DNA from: RYN-230 sp963760405
GTDB taxonomy: Bacteria > Actinomycetota > Actinomycetes > Streptosporangiales > Streptosporangiaceae
Direction of reading: 5' to 3'
Assembly: GCA_963760405.1 (NCBI GenBank)
Contig: CAVXCV010000013.1
Location: forward strand, 1 to 64,000
DNA: 64,000 bases
Shown piece after piece: positions 41,878 through 50,784 of the stretch. Both the position numbers and the translations under genes were made by a program. The notes under the pieces are model-generated. The model was not told the origin of the DNA, ran no database searches, and worked only from the letters and a program-made list of their open reading frames with translations. Numbering within the stretch: the stretch's first letter is position 1; the number at the start of each line of letters is the position of its first letter.

Positions 41878-43371
41878 TCAGGCGGGCTGGTCACCTTCGC
41901 TGCCGCCCTTCCACTGCGCGGACCCCGCATCCCACTTCGTGTAGGTGTAGGGGTTGTCGAGAACCTTGGTCTCCGGGATGTCCGGGTGCATCCCCGCGAC
42001 CCAGTTGTCCGGCCCGAGCTGGCCCTGCAGGTACTCGACGGTCTGCTCGACCGTCTGCCGGGCCCGGGCCAGGTCCACCCCGCCCTGCTCCGGGCCGGTC
42101 AGCCGGTGCTCATGCTTGACCACCCGGCCGTTCACGACCACGGTGTGCACGTCGCCGCGCTGGGCCTGGAAAGCGACATGGCCGTACGGGTTGAGCACCG
42201 GGAACATCACCGGCGACGTATCGTTCTTGATCAGCACGAGGTCGGCCTTCTTACCCGGTTCCAGGCTGCCGGTGACCGAGTCCAGGCCGAGCGCCTTGGC
42301 GCCGCCACGGGTGGCCCAGTCCACGACGTCCTCGGCGCGCAGGTGGCAGTGCGTGACGGTCTCCTGCCGGCCGTGCGCTTCCAGGTGCTCCCGGGACCGG
42401 TCCGCGCCCAGCGTGGTGCGCATGGCGGAGAACAGGTCCCCGCTCCACCACACGCTGGTGTCCATGGACAGGGACACCGGGATGCCGTGCTCACGCAGCT
42501 GCCAGGTGGGCGGGTAACCCTGGCCCGCGCTCTGCTCGCTCTCGGTGGACACCGAGGCCGACCCGCCGGTGGCCGCGATCCGGTGGTAGGAGTCCCGGGT
42601 CAGGGTGGCCGCGTGCACGTAGATGGTGGACGGGGTCATGAAGCCGTGCTCGTGCATCAGCCGGATGCCGTCGTCGTTGGTCGCGCCCCAGACCCCGGCG
42701 TGGGTGGTCACCGGCACGCCGAGTTCCCGGGCGACCTCGAACGCGGCCCGCTCCGGGAATTCCGGGTCACCGGTGACGTCGAACGCCATCTGGAAGCCCA
42801 GCATGTCGCTCGGGCTGCCGAAGCGGCGGCCGACGAACTCGCGGAACTCAGGAGCCGCGGACCACTCCCATGGGCCCTGCTGGATGTTGCCGTAGGCGAG
42901 GATGAACCGGCCCGGTACCTCGGCCAGCGCGTCCACGGCCGCGTCCGCGTGCTGAGTCGTCTGCAGTCCGTGGGACCAGTCCACGGTAGTGGTCACGCCC
43001 GCGTCGATCGCCTCGGCCGCGGCCAGCAGGTTGCCCGCGTAGATGTCCTCCGGCCGGAACACCTTGCCCCACTGCAGGTAGTACCAGACGAAGTACTGGG
43101 TCAGGGTCCAGTCGGCACCGTAGCCGCGCATCGCCGTCTGCCACATGTGCCGGTGGGTGTCGATCATGCCGGGCATGAGGATGCCGCGGGCCGCGTCGAT
43201 CTCGGTGGTGCCCTCGGGCACCGCGAGCCGCGGGCCGACCGCCTCGATCCGCTCACCACTGACCAGGACATCGGCCTCTGGGTGGACGGTGTGCACGTCG
43301 TCCATGGTGAGCACGGTGGCGTTGCGGAACACCACGGGCCGACCCGGGGTGAAGTCGGATGCAGCTGTCAC
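41878..43371 (-). CDS. Amidohydrolase (SsnA/AtzB-like metal-dependent hydrolase)
   Basis: The GTG 43371 follows GGAGG at ideal spacing, giving 497 residues. Metal ligands of the subtype are DTHRHMWQ (HxH), VPVTTHAGVWG, STIYVHAATL and VSLSMDTSVWW (Asp). The composite beta domain is formed by FRNATVLTMDDVHTVHPEAD at the start and GRVVKHEHRLTG at the end. The family removes amino or chloro groups from rings (cytosine, guanine, triazines) or acts on related amides. It is divergent to the IclR regulator and upstream of the sugar ABC genes. A 15-bp tandem repeat lies just upstream. Confidence 0.88.
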   Translation of the reverse strand: MTAASDFTPGRPVVFRNATVLTMDDVHTVHPEADVLVSGERIEAVGPRLAVPEGTTEIDAARGILMPGMIDTHRHMWQTAMRGYGADWTLTQYFVWYYLQWGKVFRPEDIYAGNLLAAAEAIDAGVTTTVDWSHGLQTTQHADAAVDALAEVPGRFILAYGNIQQGPWEWSAAPEFREFVGRRFGSPSDMLGFQMAFDVTGDPEFPERAAFEVARELGVPVTTHAGVWGATNDDGIRLMHEHGFMTPSTIYVHAATLTRDSYHRIAATGGSASVSTESEQSAGQGYPPTWQLREHGIPVSLSMDTSVWWSGDLFSAMRTTLGADRSREHLEAHGRQETVTHCHLRAEDVVDWATRGGAKALGLDSVTGSLEPGKKADLVLIKNDTSPVMFPVLNPYGHVAFQAQRGDVHTVVVNGRVVKHEHRLTGPEQGGVDLARARQTVEQTVEYLQGQLGPDNWVAGMHPDIPETKVLDNPYTYTKWDAGSAQWKGGSEGDQPA

Positions 43372-43390
43372 GGCGAACCTCCACAGTGAG

Positions 43391-43443
43391 GCGGGCACTG
43401 CTGTAGCGGGCACTGCTGTAGCGGGCACTGCTGTAGCGGGCAC
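43391..43443. repeat. 15-bp tandem repeat, about 3.5 copies
   Basis: The unit GCGGGCACTGCTGTA recurs head-to-tail from 43391, with a partial last copy ending near 43443. It lies 20-72 bases upstream of the amidohydrolase start, in the gap shared with IclR. Unit length, a multiple of three, fits slippage. It may form binding sites or be neutral. Confidence 0.85.
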
Positions 43444-43693
43444 AGCACCTGACGGCATGGCGGACACATGTCCGTAGAGCGGCCATATTGGTCTGACGGG
43501 AAGCGTTGCGGGTTCCACGGCCGCTGTCAAGAGGCAGCCTGGCCAGGTCTGCTGCCGGGCTGGATGCCGCCTGTCCGGCAGGCGGACAAGCTGGCCAGAT
43601 CACGCTACAGTCATTCCCGGTGCACCCGCCGCTGACGCCTACCCAGCCACCCCGCACAGGCCCGCACCAGCCCGCACCGGCAGGAGACGCCGC

Positions 43694-44581
43694 ATGGCAC
43701 GCCGCGATGCCAGCCCGGATTTCATCGAGGCCCTCGCCCGGGGCCTCGACGTGATCCGCGCCTTCCAGCCGCGCCAGCCGGTCATGTCGCTCACCGCGCT
43801 GGCCAACGCGAGCGGGCTGGCCCGGCCCACGGTCCGGCGCATCCTGCTGACGCTGGAGCAGCTGGGCTACGTACGGGCCGCTGACGGCGGCTTCGAGCTC
43901 ACCCCCCGGGTGCTCGAGCTGGGCATGAGCTACGTCCTCTCCCGCAGCCTCTGGGAAGTGGCCCGGCCGCACCTGGAGCGCCTGGTCGCGCGGACCCATG
44001 AGTCCTCGTCCATCGCCCAGCTCGACGGCTCCGACATCGTCTACGTGGCCCGGGTGGCCGTACCGAAGATCATCGCCCTGGCGGTGACGATCGGCACCCG
44101 CTTCCCGGCCATGGCGACCTCGCTCGGCAAGGTCCTGCTCGCCGCGCTGCCACCGGGCGAGGCCGAGCGGGTCCTGGCCGAGCCGAGCCGGTCCGGGATC
44201 ACCGCCCGCTGGCAGCCGGAGGCCGCCGAGCGGGCCGCCGCCCTGCGCGAGGTGCGGGCCCGCGGCTGGTCGCTCACGGACGAGCAGCTCGCCGCCGGCA
44301 TCCGCTCGGTAGCCGCACCGCTGCGGGACGGCGACGGCCGGGTGATCGCCGCGGTCAATGTGACCGTGCACGCGGCCGAGACCCCGGTGGGCGTGCTCAC
44401 CGGGGAGTACCTGCCGCTGCTGCTGCAGACGGCCGGGGCGATCAGCGCGGACTGGGCCGCCTGCCAGGCGGTGCCCCAGGTCACCGTGGCTGCCGCGGCC
44501 GGAGCGGGGCGGGCCATGGGCCTGCGTGGCCCGGGGACTGGCGCCTTGACAGGCGTATCAGCCGCCCCCGAGACTGCATAG
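43694..44581 (+). CDS. IclR-family regulator (PcaR/PobR type)
   Basis: GCAGGAGA precedes ATG 43694. A protein of 295 residues. The winged HTH is MSLTALANASGLARPTVRRI with LLTLEQLGYVRAADGGFELT. The C-terminal effector domain has ESSSIAQLDGSDIVYVARVA, RFPAMATSLGKVLLAALPPG and LTDEQLAAGIRSVAAPLRD, close to aromatic-acid regulators such as PcaR. It precedes the CoA-transferase operon by 46 bases on the same strand and is divergent to the amidohydrolase. Control of aromatic or dicarboxylic-acid catabolism is likely. Confidence 0.9.
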   Translation: MARRDASPDFIEALARGLDVIRAFQPRQPVMSLTALANASGLARPTVRRILLTLEQLGYVRAADGGFELTPRVLELGMSYVLSRSLWEVARPHLERLVARTHESSSIAQLDGSDIVYVARVAVPKIIALAVTIGTRFPAMATSLGKVLLAALPPGEAERVLAEPSRSGITARWQPEAAERAAALREVRARGWSLTDEQLAAGIRSVAAPLRDGDGRVIAAVNVTVHAAETPVGVLTGEYLPLLLQTAGAISADWAACQAVPQVTVAAAAGAGRAMGLRGPGTGALTGVSAAPETA

Positions 44582-44627
44582 GCCGGACAACCGTCCGCCC
44601 AGCGGACAGAAGGATGAATCGCTGCCC

Positions 44628-46015
44628 ATGAGCCAGCCTGCCGACGCCTCCGCCGAACGCGGGGCAGAGTCAGTGCCGGCTACCACGGGGCCAGCTACCA
44701 CGGACCCAGCCACCACCGGGACAGCTACCACGGGACCGCTGTCCGGGCTGCTCGTTGCCGACTTTTCCCGGGTCCTGGCCGGGCCATACTGCACCATGCT
44801 GCTGGCCGACCTCGGCGCGGAAGTGATCAAGGTCGAGAGCCCGGCCGGTGACGACACCCGGACCTGGATGCCCCCGGTCACCAGCGACGGGCGGTCCACC
44901 TACTTCCTGGCCATCAACCGCAACAAGCAGTCGGTAGCGCTCGACCTGCGGGACGAGGGTGACCTGGCGGCCGCCCGCGAGCTGGCCCGGCAGGCGGACG
45001 TGTTCGTGCAGAACTTCAAGCCGGGCGGGCTGGCCCGGTTCGGCCTGGACTATGCGTCGGTCAGCGCGGTCAACCCGGGCATCGTGTACGCCTCGATCAG
45101 CGGGTTCGGCGCAGGCGACGGCCAGCACCTGCCCGGCTACGACCTCATGGTGCAGGCCATGTCCGGGCTGATGAGCCTGACCGGGGACCCGGCCGGGCCG
45201 CCCTACCGGGCGGGCATCTCCATCTTCGACGTGATCGCCGGGCTGCATACCGCGTTCGGCATCATGGCTGCGCTGTTCCACCGCTCGGCCACCGGCGAGG
45301 GCCAGCATGTCGAGGCCAACCTGCTGTCCTCGGCACTGTCTGGCATGGTCAACCAGACCAGCGCCTGGGTGGCCGGCGGGGTGGTCCCGTTCCGGATGGG
45401 CAACTCCCACCCGAGCGTGTATCCCTACGAGCCACTGCCCACCGGCGACGGGGAGATCATCGTGGCCGCGGCCAACGACGCCCAGTTCGCCCGGCTGTGC
45501 GAGGTGATCGGTGCGCCGGAGCTGGCGGCCGATCCGCGGTTCGCCCGCAACGAGGACCGCACCGCGAACCGGGCCGCGCTGCGCCCGCTGCTGCTGCAGC
45601 GGCTCGCGCTGCGGTCCGCCGCGGACTGGTTCGAGCCGCTGATCGCGGCCGGGGTGCCGTGCGGGCCGATCAACACCGTCGACGCCGGGGTCGAGCTCGC
45701 CCGCCAGGTCGGCCTGGACCCGGTCGTGCTGGCGGGCCAGGACCAGGCCAGAGTGCCGGGCATCCGGCATCCGCTCGCCTTCTCCCGCACCCCGCACGCT
45801 ACGACCTGCCCCCGCCTAAGCTGGACGAGCACGGCGAGCAGGTGCGGGCCTGGCTGGCCGCCCGGACCCCCCAGGCCACCCCCGACGGCAAGGACAGCCC
45901 CGACGGCAAGGACGGCCCCGGCCGCCCCGCCGCGGCCGCCGCCAGGGCGCCGGACCCGGACCGCACCGGCCCGCCGAACCCGGATTCCGCCGCTCAGTCA
46001 GGACCAGCCAGATGA
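44628..46015 (+). pseudogene. CaiB/BaiF (class III) CoA-transferase, one frameshift near the 3' end
   Basis: The family is clear: VADFSRVLAGPYCTMLLADL, EVIKVESPAGDDTRTWMPPV, NRNKQSVALDLRDEGDLAA, FVQNFKPGGLARFGLDY and PGYDLMVQAMSGLMSLTGDP, with the Asp that is acylated in the reaction. A frame change near 45795, after HPLAFSRTP, restores the expected ARYDLPPPKLDEHGEQVRAW and an end at 46015. That end overlaps the next ATG (ATGA). The length is two over a multiple of three, so one C has been lost. The enzyme moves CoA between carboxylic acids. It leads an operon with a citryl-CoA-lyase-like gene. The unshifted frame would run into antisense to 46106. Confidence 0.88.
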
Positions 46016-46818
46016 CGCAGCCAGGCGCGGTGCCGCGCTTCCCGACCTCGCTGGGCACCTCCAACGAGACCACGATCACCCTGCTCGGCCACGATCTCGC
46101 CGCTGACCTGATGGGCAAGGTCGGGTTCGGTGAGCTGGCCATGTGGCTGGTCACCCAGCGGCGGCCGACCCCCGGCCAGGTCCGGGTGTTCGAGGCGGTG
46201 CTGGTCGCGCTGGCCGATCACGGGTTCACGCCGACCGCGATGGCCGCCCGGCTGACCTACCTCAGCGCGCCGGACTCGGTCCAGGGGGCGCTGGCCGCGG
46301 GCCTGCTCGGCGGCGGCTCCCGGTTCCTCGGCGTGACCGAGGACGCGGGCCGGTTCCTGGCCGCCGTGGTGCTGGCGGCCGGTGACCCGCTGCCAGCCGA
46401 CGACGCGGGCTGGGATGCGCTGGCCCTGGCCGCGGTCACCGAGGCCAGGGCCGCCGGGAAGTTCGTCCCCGGACTCGGCCACCCGGTGCACAAGGTCACC
46501 GACCCGCGGACGCCGGTGCTGCTGCGGATCGCCGACGAGGAAGGGCTGCGCGGCCCGCACCTGCGCCTGTTCGAGGCCATCGGCCGGGTGCATCCGCAGG
46601 TACTCGGCCGCACCCTGCCGCTGAACGGAGCGGGCACCTGCGGCGCCGCCCTCGCCGACCTGGGCCTCCCACCGGACCTGCTGCGCGGGTTCGCGCTGCT
46701 GGCCCGGACCGCGGGCGTGCTCGGCCACATCGCCGAGGAGCAGCGCCGCCCGGTCGGCATGGACATGTACCTGACCGTGGACCGGAACACCGAGTACCTG
46801 CCCCCCGACCCCGATTGA
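46012..46818 (+). CDS. Citrate-synthase-family protein, citryl-CoA-lyase-like
   Basis: A protein of 268 residues, shorter than citrate synthases (about 430), as in the citryl-CoA-lyase group. It retains FVPGLGHPVHKVTDPRTPV (the CoA/oxaloacetate His of GHxVYK) and FALLARTAGVLGHIAEEQRR. The first active-site His (GPLHGG in citrate synthase) corresponds to AAGLLGGGSRFLG here and the catalytic Asp region to NGAGTCGAALADLGLP, so both seem replaced. It lies between the CoA-transferase (4-base overlap) and the dioxygenase. It probably cleaves or forms a CoA thioester of a hydroxy-tricarboxylate; the substrate is unknown. Confidence 0.8.
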   Translation: MTQPGAVPRFPTSLGTSNETTITLLGHDLAADLMGKVGFGELAMWLVTQRRPTPGQVRVFEAVLVALADHGFTPTAMAARLTYLSAPDSVQGALAAGLLGGGSRFLGVTEDAGRFLAAVVLAAGDPLPADDAGWDALALAAVTEARAAGKFVPGLGHPVHKVTDPRTPVLLRIADEEGLRGPHLRLFEAIGRVHPQVLGRTLPLNGAGTCGAALADLGLPPDLLRGFALLARTAGVLGHIAEEQRRPVGMDMYLTVDRNTEYLPPDPD

Positions 46819-46834
46819 GACCAAGGGAGCCGCC

Positions 46835-48065
46835 ATGGCCACTGTCGCCGCGGTCATCGCATCCACCCACCATCCGTTCTACTACCGGGCCAGCACGCCA
46901 CCGGCGACGACCGGCCGCCGTTCGCCGACGAGTGGGTGGCCAAGATCGAGGCATTCCGGGAGACGCTGACCCGGGCCCGGCCCGACGTGCTGGTGATGGT
47001 CGGCTCCGACCACTTCCACCAGCTCTGGCTGGACAACATGCCGCAGTTCCTGATCGGGAAGGCGCCGTTCTACGACGCGAACTTCTACAACGAGGAACGC
47101 GAGTTCGGGCTGCCCCGGATGTTCCTGACCGGGCACGAGGACCTGTCCGGCGTACCTGCTGCGCGAGGGCATGGACGCCGGCTTCGACCTGGCGTTCAGC
47201 AATGAGCTGCGGATCGACCACAGCATCACCTGCCCGCTGATCACCCTGCGGCCGCAGGCGGACCTGCCGATCGTGCCCGTCTACACCAACATCTTCGCCC
47301 CGCCGCATGCCGCAGCCGAAGCGCTTCGTGGAGCTGGGCAAGACGATCCGGCAGCTGGTCGAGTCCTGGCCGAGCGACCAGCGGGTGGCGATCATCGGCA
47401 CCGGCCACCTGTCGCTGGAACTCGGCGGCCCGCGGCAGTTCGGCCCGCACGGCCCGGACCCGGAATTCGATCGCAAGGCGGTCGAGTGGATCGCGTCCGG
47501 CGACCTGGACTCGGCGCTGGCCCAGGTCAGCCTGGACAGCCTGTGGGAGCCGGGCAACGCCACCCACGGCTTCATGGACTTCATGCTGATGATGGGGGTG
47601 GCCGGGGCGAACGTGAAGGCGGACTACGCCGACTCGCTCGACCTGTTCCACACCATGGAGGCCTACTTCACCTGGTACCCGAACGGCGGGGGTGGACGCG
47701 CCGTGAGCAAGTACCTGCTGAACAAGTTCCTGTACACCATCGACCGCGACCCGGAACTGGTGGAGCGCTATCGCGACGACCCGCGCGGCACCGTGCGCCT
47801 GGTGGGAGGCCGAGCGGGCCAACGTGATCCTGAACTGCCCCAGGCGGAGCGCAGCACCTGGCTGAAGTTCACCGACGCCGAGCGCGAGGCGCTGGCCACC
47901 CACGACTACGTCGCGCTGTTCGAGCTGGGCGCGCACAACTTCCTGACGCTGACCCTGTTCATCGCCTTGTTCGAGCGGGATTACGCCGAGCCGCTGGCCT
48001 TCCAGCGCGAGTTCGCGGCGCGGCTGAGCCACTGGAGCGTGCCGTACCCGGACATCTCCACCTGA
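46835..48065 (+). pseudogene. LigB/LigA-fusion extradiol dioxygenase, several frameshifts
   Basis: The ATG 46835 follows AAGGGAG and reads VAAVIASTHHPFYYRAS. Later pieces in shifted frames are EAFRETLTRARPDVLVMVG with SDHFHQLWLDNMPQFLIG, then DAGFDLAFSNELRIDHSI. Next come RVAIIGTGHLSLELGG and LDLFHTMEAYFTWYPNG. The C-terminal ATHDYVALFELGAHNFLTL resembles the LigA subunit, as in gallate dioxygenase fusions. Frames change near 46890, 47155, 47310, 47800 and 47845; in at least two places one extra base explains the change. The class III fold uses Fe(II) bound by two His and one Glu to open catechol-type rings. It completes an operon with CoA-transferase and citryl-CoA-lyase-like genes. Confidence 0.82.
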
Positions 48066-48107
48066 CCTGGCGTTCCCACGACACCCAACACCGGCGAGGA
48101 TGCTGTC

Positions 48108-48503
48108 ATGAGCGCTATCCCTGACTCTCATCGCGATCTGCTGGCCGCGGATTTCGGCACGCTGGCGACCATCGGGCCGGACGGGCGGCCCCAGCTCACC
48201 GAGGTGTGGTTCCTGGCCGAGGGCGACACGGTCGCCACCTCGCTGAACACGTCACGGCAGAAGACGAAGAACCTGAGGGCCAACCCGGCCGTCGGCTTCC
48301 TCATCCTGGACCTGGCCAGCCCGTACCGCTACCTCGAACTGCGCGGCGACGCCGAGATCACCCCCGACGACGACTACGTGTTCGCCGACAAGCTGGGCGC
48401 CAAGTACGGCGCCGACCTGCGCCAGCACGACCGTCCGGGGGAATCCCGGGTCGTCGTCACCATCCGCCCCGCCCGCATCAGGGCCGTCAACATGCGCGGC
48501 TGA
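48108..48503 (+). CDS. PPOX-class (F420/FMN) split-barrel protein
   Basis: A protein of 131 residues starting at ATG 48108. FGTLATIGPDGRPQLTEVWF, then TSLNTSRQKTKNLRANPAVG and VGFLILDLASPYRYLELRGD are the marks of the PPOX class F420-dependent family (TIGR03618-like). Such proteins bind FMN or F420 and act in reduction reactions. It follows the dioxygenase by about 40 bases and may be in the same transcript. Confidence 0.88.
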   Translation: MSAIPDSHRDLLAADFGTLATIGPDGRPQLTEVWFLAEGDTVATSLNTSRQKTKNLRANPAVGFLILDLASPYRYLELRGDAEITPDDDYVFADKLGAKYGADLRQHDRPGESRVVVTIRPARIRAVNMRG

Positions 48504-48512
48504 GCAGCGCCG

Positions 48513-49031
48513 TCACACGGTCAGGCACCAGCGGATCTCCCCGTCCTGCTGGGCGCTGGTCCGGGTGAGCCCGGCCGCCGCGGCGACCGCGGCGGACACG
48601 TGATGGTCCGGGTGGATGTGCGCGATCACGGTCCGCACCGGCTGCTGCCGGAGCCAGCCGACGAGCGCCCGCGCGGCTTCGGTGGCGACGCCACGGCCCT
48701 GCCAGCGGGTACCGATCACCCAGGCGATCTCGGCCACGCCACCCGGGCCACCCGGGGCGGCCTGGCCGCTGATCGTCGCCTCCACGTAGCCGGTCAGGCA
48801 GGCTGCCTCCGGCAGCCAGATGACCCAGGTGCACCAGGACACCGCTGGGTCGGGCGAGCCAGCGGTGATCCGCTCGTAGCGCCCCCGCAACGCCGCGGCC
48901 GCGGGCGGGCTGCCGCCGATGAAGCCGTACAGCGCCGGATCGGCCAGTACCCCGGCCATCTCCTCCGCGTGCCCGGCCCGCACCGGCAGCAGGTCGAGCC
49001 GCCCGGTGCGGATGGGCGCAGCCTGGATCAT
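48513..49031 (-). CDS. GNAT acetyltransferase (RimJ/RimL-like)
   Basis: A protein of 172 residues. RTGRLDLLPVRAGHAEEMAG is the typical N-terminus, AEIAWVIGTRWQGRGVATEA holds the acetyl-CoA loop (QGRGVA), and VRTVIAHIHPDHHVSAAVAA is the last helix region. It is convergent with the PPOX gene. The substrate is unknown. Confidence 0.88.
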   Translation of the reverse strand: MIQAAPIRTGRLDLLPVRAGHAEEMAGVLADPALYGFIGGSPPAAAALRGRYERITAGSPDPAVSWCTWVIWLPEAACLTGYVEATISGQAAPGGPGGVAEIAWVIGTRWQGRGVATEAARALVGWLRQQPVRTVIAHIHPDHHVSAAVAAAAGLTRTSAQQDGEIRWCLTV

Positions 49032-49048
49032 GCTGCCAGGATGACACT

Positions 49049-49825
49049 GTGACAGCTCAGATCCAGCGGATAAAAGCCTGCCTGAACGGCAGGCGCAGCC
49101 GGGCCGCGCATCCCGCGGTGCCGGAGACCCCGGGGCAGCTCGCCGCCGAGGCGGCCGCGGCCATGGCGGCGGGCGCGGAAGCGGTGCACATGCACCCGCG
49201 GGACACCGGCGGCCGGGAGTCGCTGCAGCTCGCCGACATCGGCGCGGCCGTCGCCGCGGTCCGCCGGGGCAGCCCGGGCACCCCGGTCGGCGTGTCCACC
49301 GGGCTCTGGATCACCGGCGGCGACGTGGCCGCGCGGCTATCCGCCGTGACCGGCTGGGCTGACCTGCCCGGGGAGCAGCGGCCCGACTTCGCCTCGGTGA
49401 ACCTGTCCGAGCCGGGCACGGCCGGCCTGCTGGCGGCGCTGGACGCGGCCGGGATCGGCGCCGAGGCGGGGGTCTGGTCGGTGGCTGACGCCCGGGCGGC
49501 GGCCAGCCTCCAGCCGGCCCGCGGCTGGCTGCGGATCATGGTGGAGCTGATCGGGCTGCCCGCCGCCGCTGCGCTGGCAGCTACCGACGAGATCCTGGCC
49601 GAACTTGCCGCGCTGGGTTTGCCAGCACGGGGCCTGGCCGCGCCGCTGCTGCACGCGGAGGAGGACGCGTGCTGGCCGGTGCTGCGCCGGGCCGGGCAGC
49701 TGGGCCTGGCCACCCGCATCGGCCTGGAGGACACCACCACCGGGCCGTCCGGCCAGCCGGTCGGCGGCAACGCCGACCTGGTCATGCTGGCCCTGGCGGA
49801 ATGGACCGCGGCCCGCCCCGGTTAA
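49049..49825 (+). CDS. BKACE (DUF849) beta-keto acid cleavage enzyme
   Basis: The GTG at 49049 starts a protein of 258 residues. IKACLNGRRSRAAHPAVPET and AVHMHPRD (Zn ligands His47 and His49) fit the BKACE family. GVSTGLWITGGDVAARLSAV and GLATRIGLEDTTTGPSGQPV contain the remaining metal and substrate residues. These enzymes condense a beta-keto acid with acetyl-CoA, giving acetoacetate and a CoA ester. The substrate of this subtype cannot be told. It is divergent from the acetyltransferase. Confidence 0.88.
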   Translation: MTAQIQRIKACLNGRRSRAAHPAVPETPGQLAAEAAAAMAAGAEAVHMHPRDTGGRESLQLADIGAAVAAVRRGSPGTPVGVSTGLWITGGDVAARLSAVTGWADLPGEQRPDFASVNLSEPGTAGLLAALDAAGIGAEAGVWSVADARAAASLQPARGWLRIMVELIGLPAAAALAATDEILAELAALGLPARGLAAPLLHAEEDACWPVLRRAGQLGLATRIGLEDTTTGPSGQPVGGNADLVMLALAEWTAARPG

Positions 49826-49843
49826 CCGGCGGCCCGCCCGGGC

Positions 49844-50692
49844 TCACCCCAGGCCGAGGATGCGGGCCGCGTTGTCGTGCAGCACCGCCCGGGCCGCCGC
49901 GGCGGGCAGGTCCAGCGCGGCGAACTCGTCCAGGCACCGCTCCGGGGTGATGAACGGGAAATCGCTGCCCCACAGGAACTGCCCGGACAGCCGCCCGCGC
50001 AGCTCGCGGATGACCTCAGCCGGGATCCGCCGCGGTGACCAGCCGGAGATGTCGATGTAGACGTTGGTCTTGTGCAGCGCGATCGCGGCCAGGTCAAGAT
50101 GCCACGGGTAGCCGAAATGCGCGGCGACCACGGTGAGCCCGGGGTGCGCGGCGGCGACCGGGTCGAGCTTCAGCGGGTGCGCGTAGTCGAGCCGGATGCC
50201 CTGCCCGCCGGGCTGCCGGGCGCCGATGCCGCTGGTCCCGGTGTGGAACAGGGCGACCAGCCCGTGCTGCTCGCACGCGGCGAAGATGGGCCAGTAGGCC
50301 GGGTCGTCGGGGGCGAACGCCTGCAGCGACGGGTGGAACTTGACCCCGCGCAGCCCGAGCGCGGCGATGTTGGCCACCTCGGCCACGGCCGCCTCGCCCT
50401 TGTGCGGGTTGACCGAGCCCAGGCCGGTGAACACGTCCGGGTACGCACGGCAGGCGGCGGCCACGGTCTCGTTCGGCACCCGGGGGCGCCCGGTCGCCGT
50501 CTCGGCGTCCCAGGCCAGCAGGACCGCCATCACCTCCAGCCCGCGGTAGCGGGCGGCCAGCTCCGGCAGGGACAGCCGCTGGGCAGGCGAGCGGAAGTAG
50601 GCCTCGGCTGCCTCGACGTAGCCCGCCATGCTGCCGTCCAGCCAGTCCGGGGTGGGCAGGTGCACGTGAAAGTCAAAGGCCCGCAACGACAC
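49844..50692 (-). CDS. Amidohydrolase-2 family metal-dependent hydrolase/decarboxylase
   Basis: The GTG at 50692 gives MSLRAFDFHVHLPTPDWLDG with the HxH metal motif; the frame stays open to 50743. The protein has 282 residues. Further ligands are GVKFHPSLQAFAP, LVALFHTGTSGIG, VVAAHFGYPWHLDL and LWGSDFPFITPERCL (Asp). The group includes ACMSD-like decarboxylases and LigJ-type hydratases of aromatic breakdown, which would suit the dioxygenase operon 2 kb away, but no substrate is proven. It is convergent with the BKACE gene. Confidence 0.85.
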   Translation of the reverse strand: MSLRAFDFHVHLPTPDWLDGSMAGYVEAAEAYFRSPAQRLSLPELAARYRGLEVMAVLLAWDAETATGRPRVPNETVAAACRAYPDVFTGLGSVNPHKGEAAVAEVANIAALGLRGVKFHPSLQAFAPDDPAYWPIFAACEQHGLVALFHTGTSGIGARQPGGQGIRLDYAHPLKLDPVAAAHPGLTVVAAHFGYPWHLDLAAIALHKTNVYIDISGWSPRRIPAEVIRELRGRLSGQFLWGSDFPFITPERCLDEFAALDLPAAAARAVLHDNAARILGLG

Positions 50693-50751
50693 CGCCCCAT
50701 CGTAGTCTTCCCGCCCCTGGCCGGCGGGTCGCGCCTGCCCCACCCCATCTT

Positions 50752-50777
50752 GTCAAACAGTAGTACTCATGTTTGAC
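50752..50777. promoter_or_regulatory. Inverted repeat GTCAAAC-n12-GTTTGAC before padR
   Basis: Perfect 7-bp arms at 50752-50758 and 50771-50777 with a central AGTACT. The repeat ends eight bases before the GTG start of the PadR gene and thus covers its promoter or start. PadR proteins commonly repress their own gene through such dyads. It is also upstream of the divergent hydrolase. Confidence 0.65.
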
Positions 50778-50784
50778 TAGCGCG

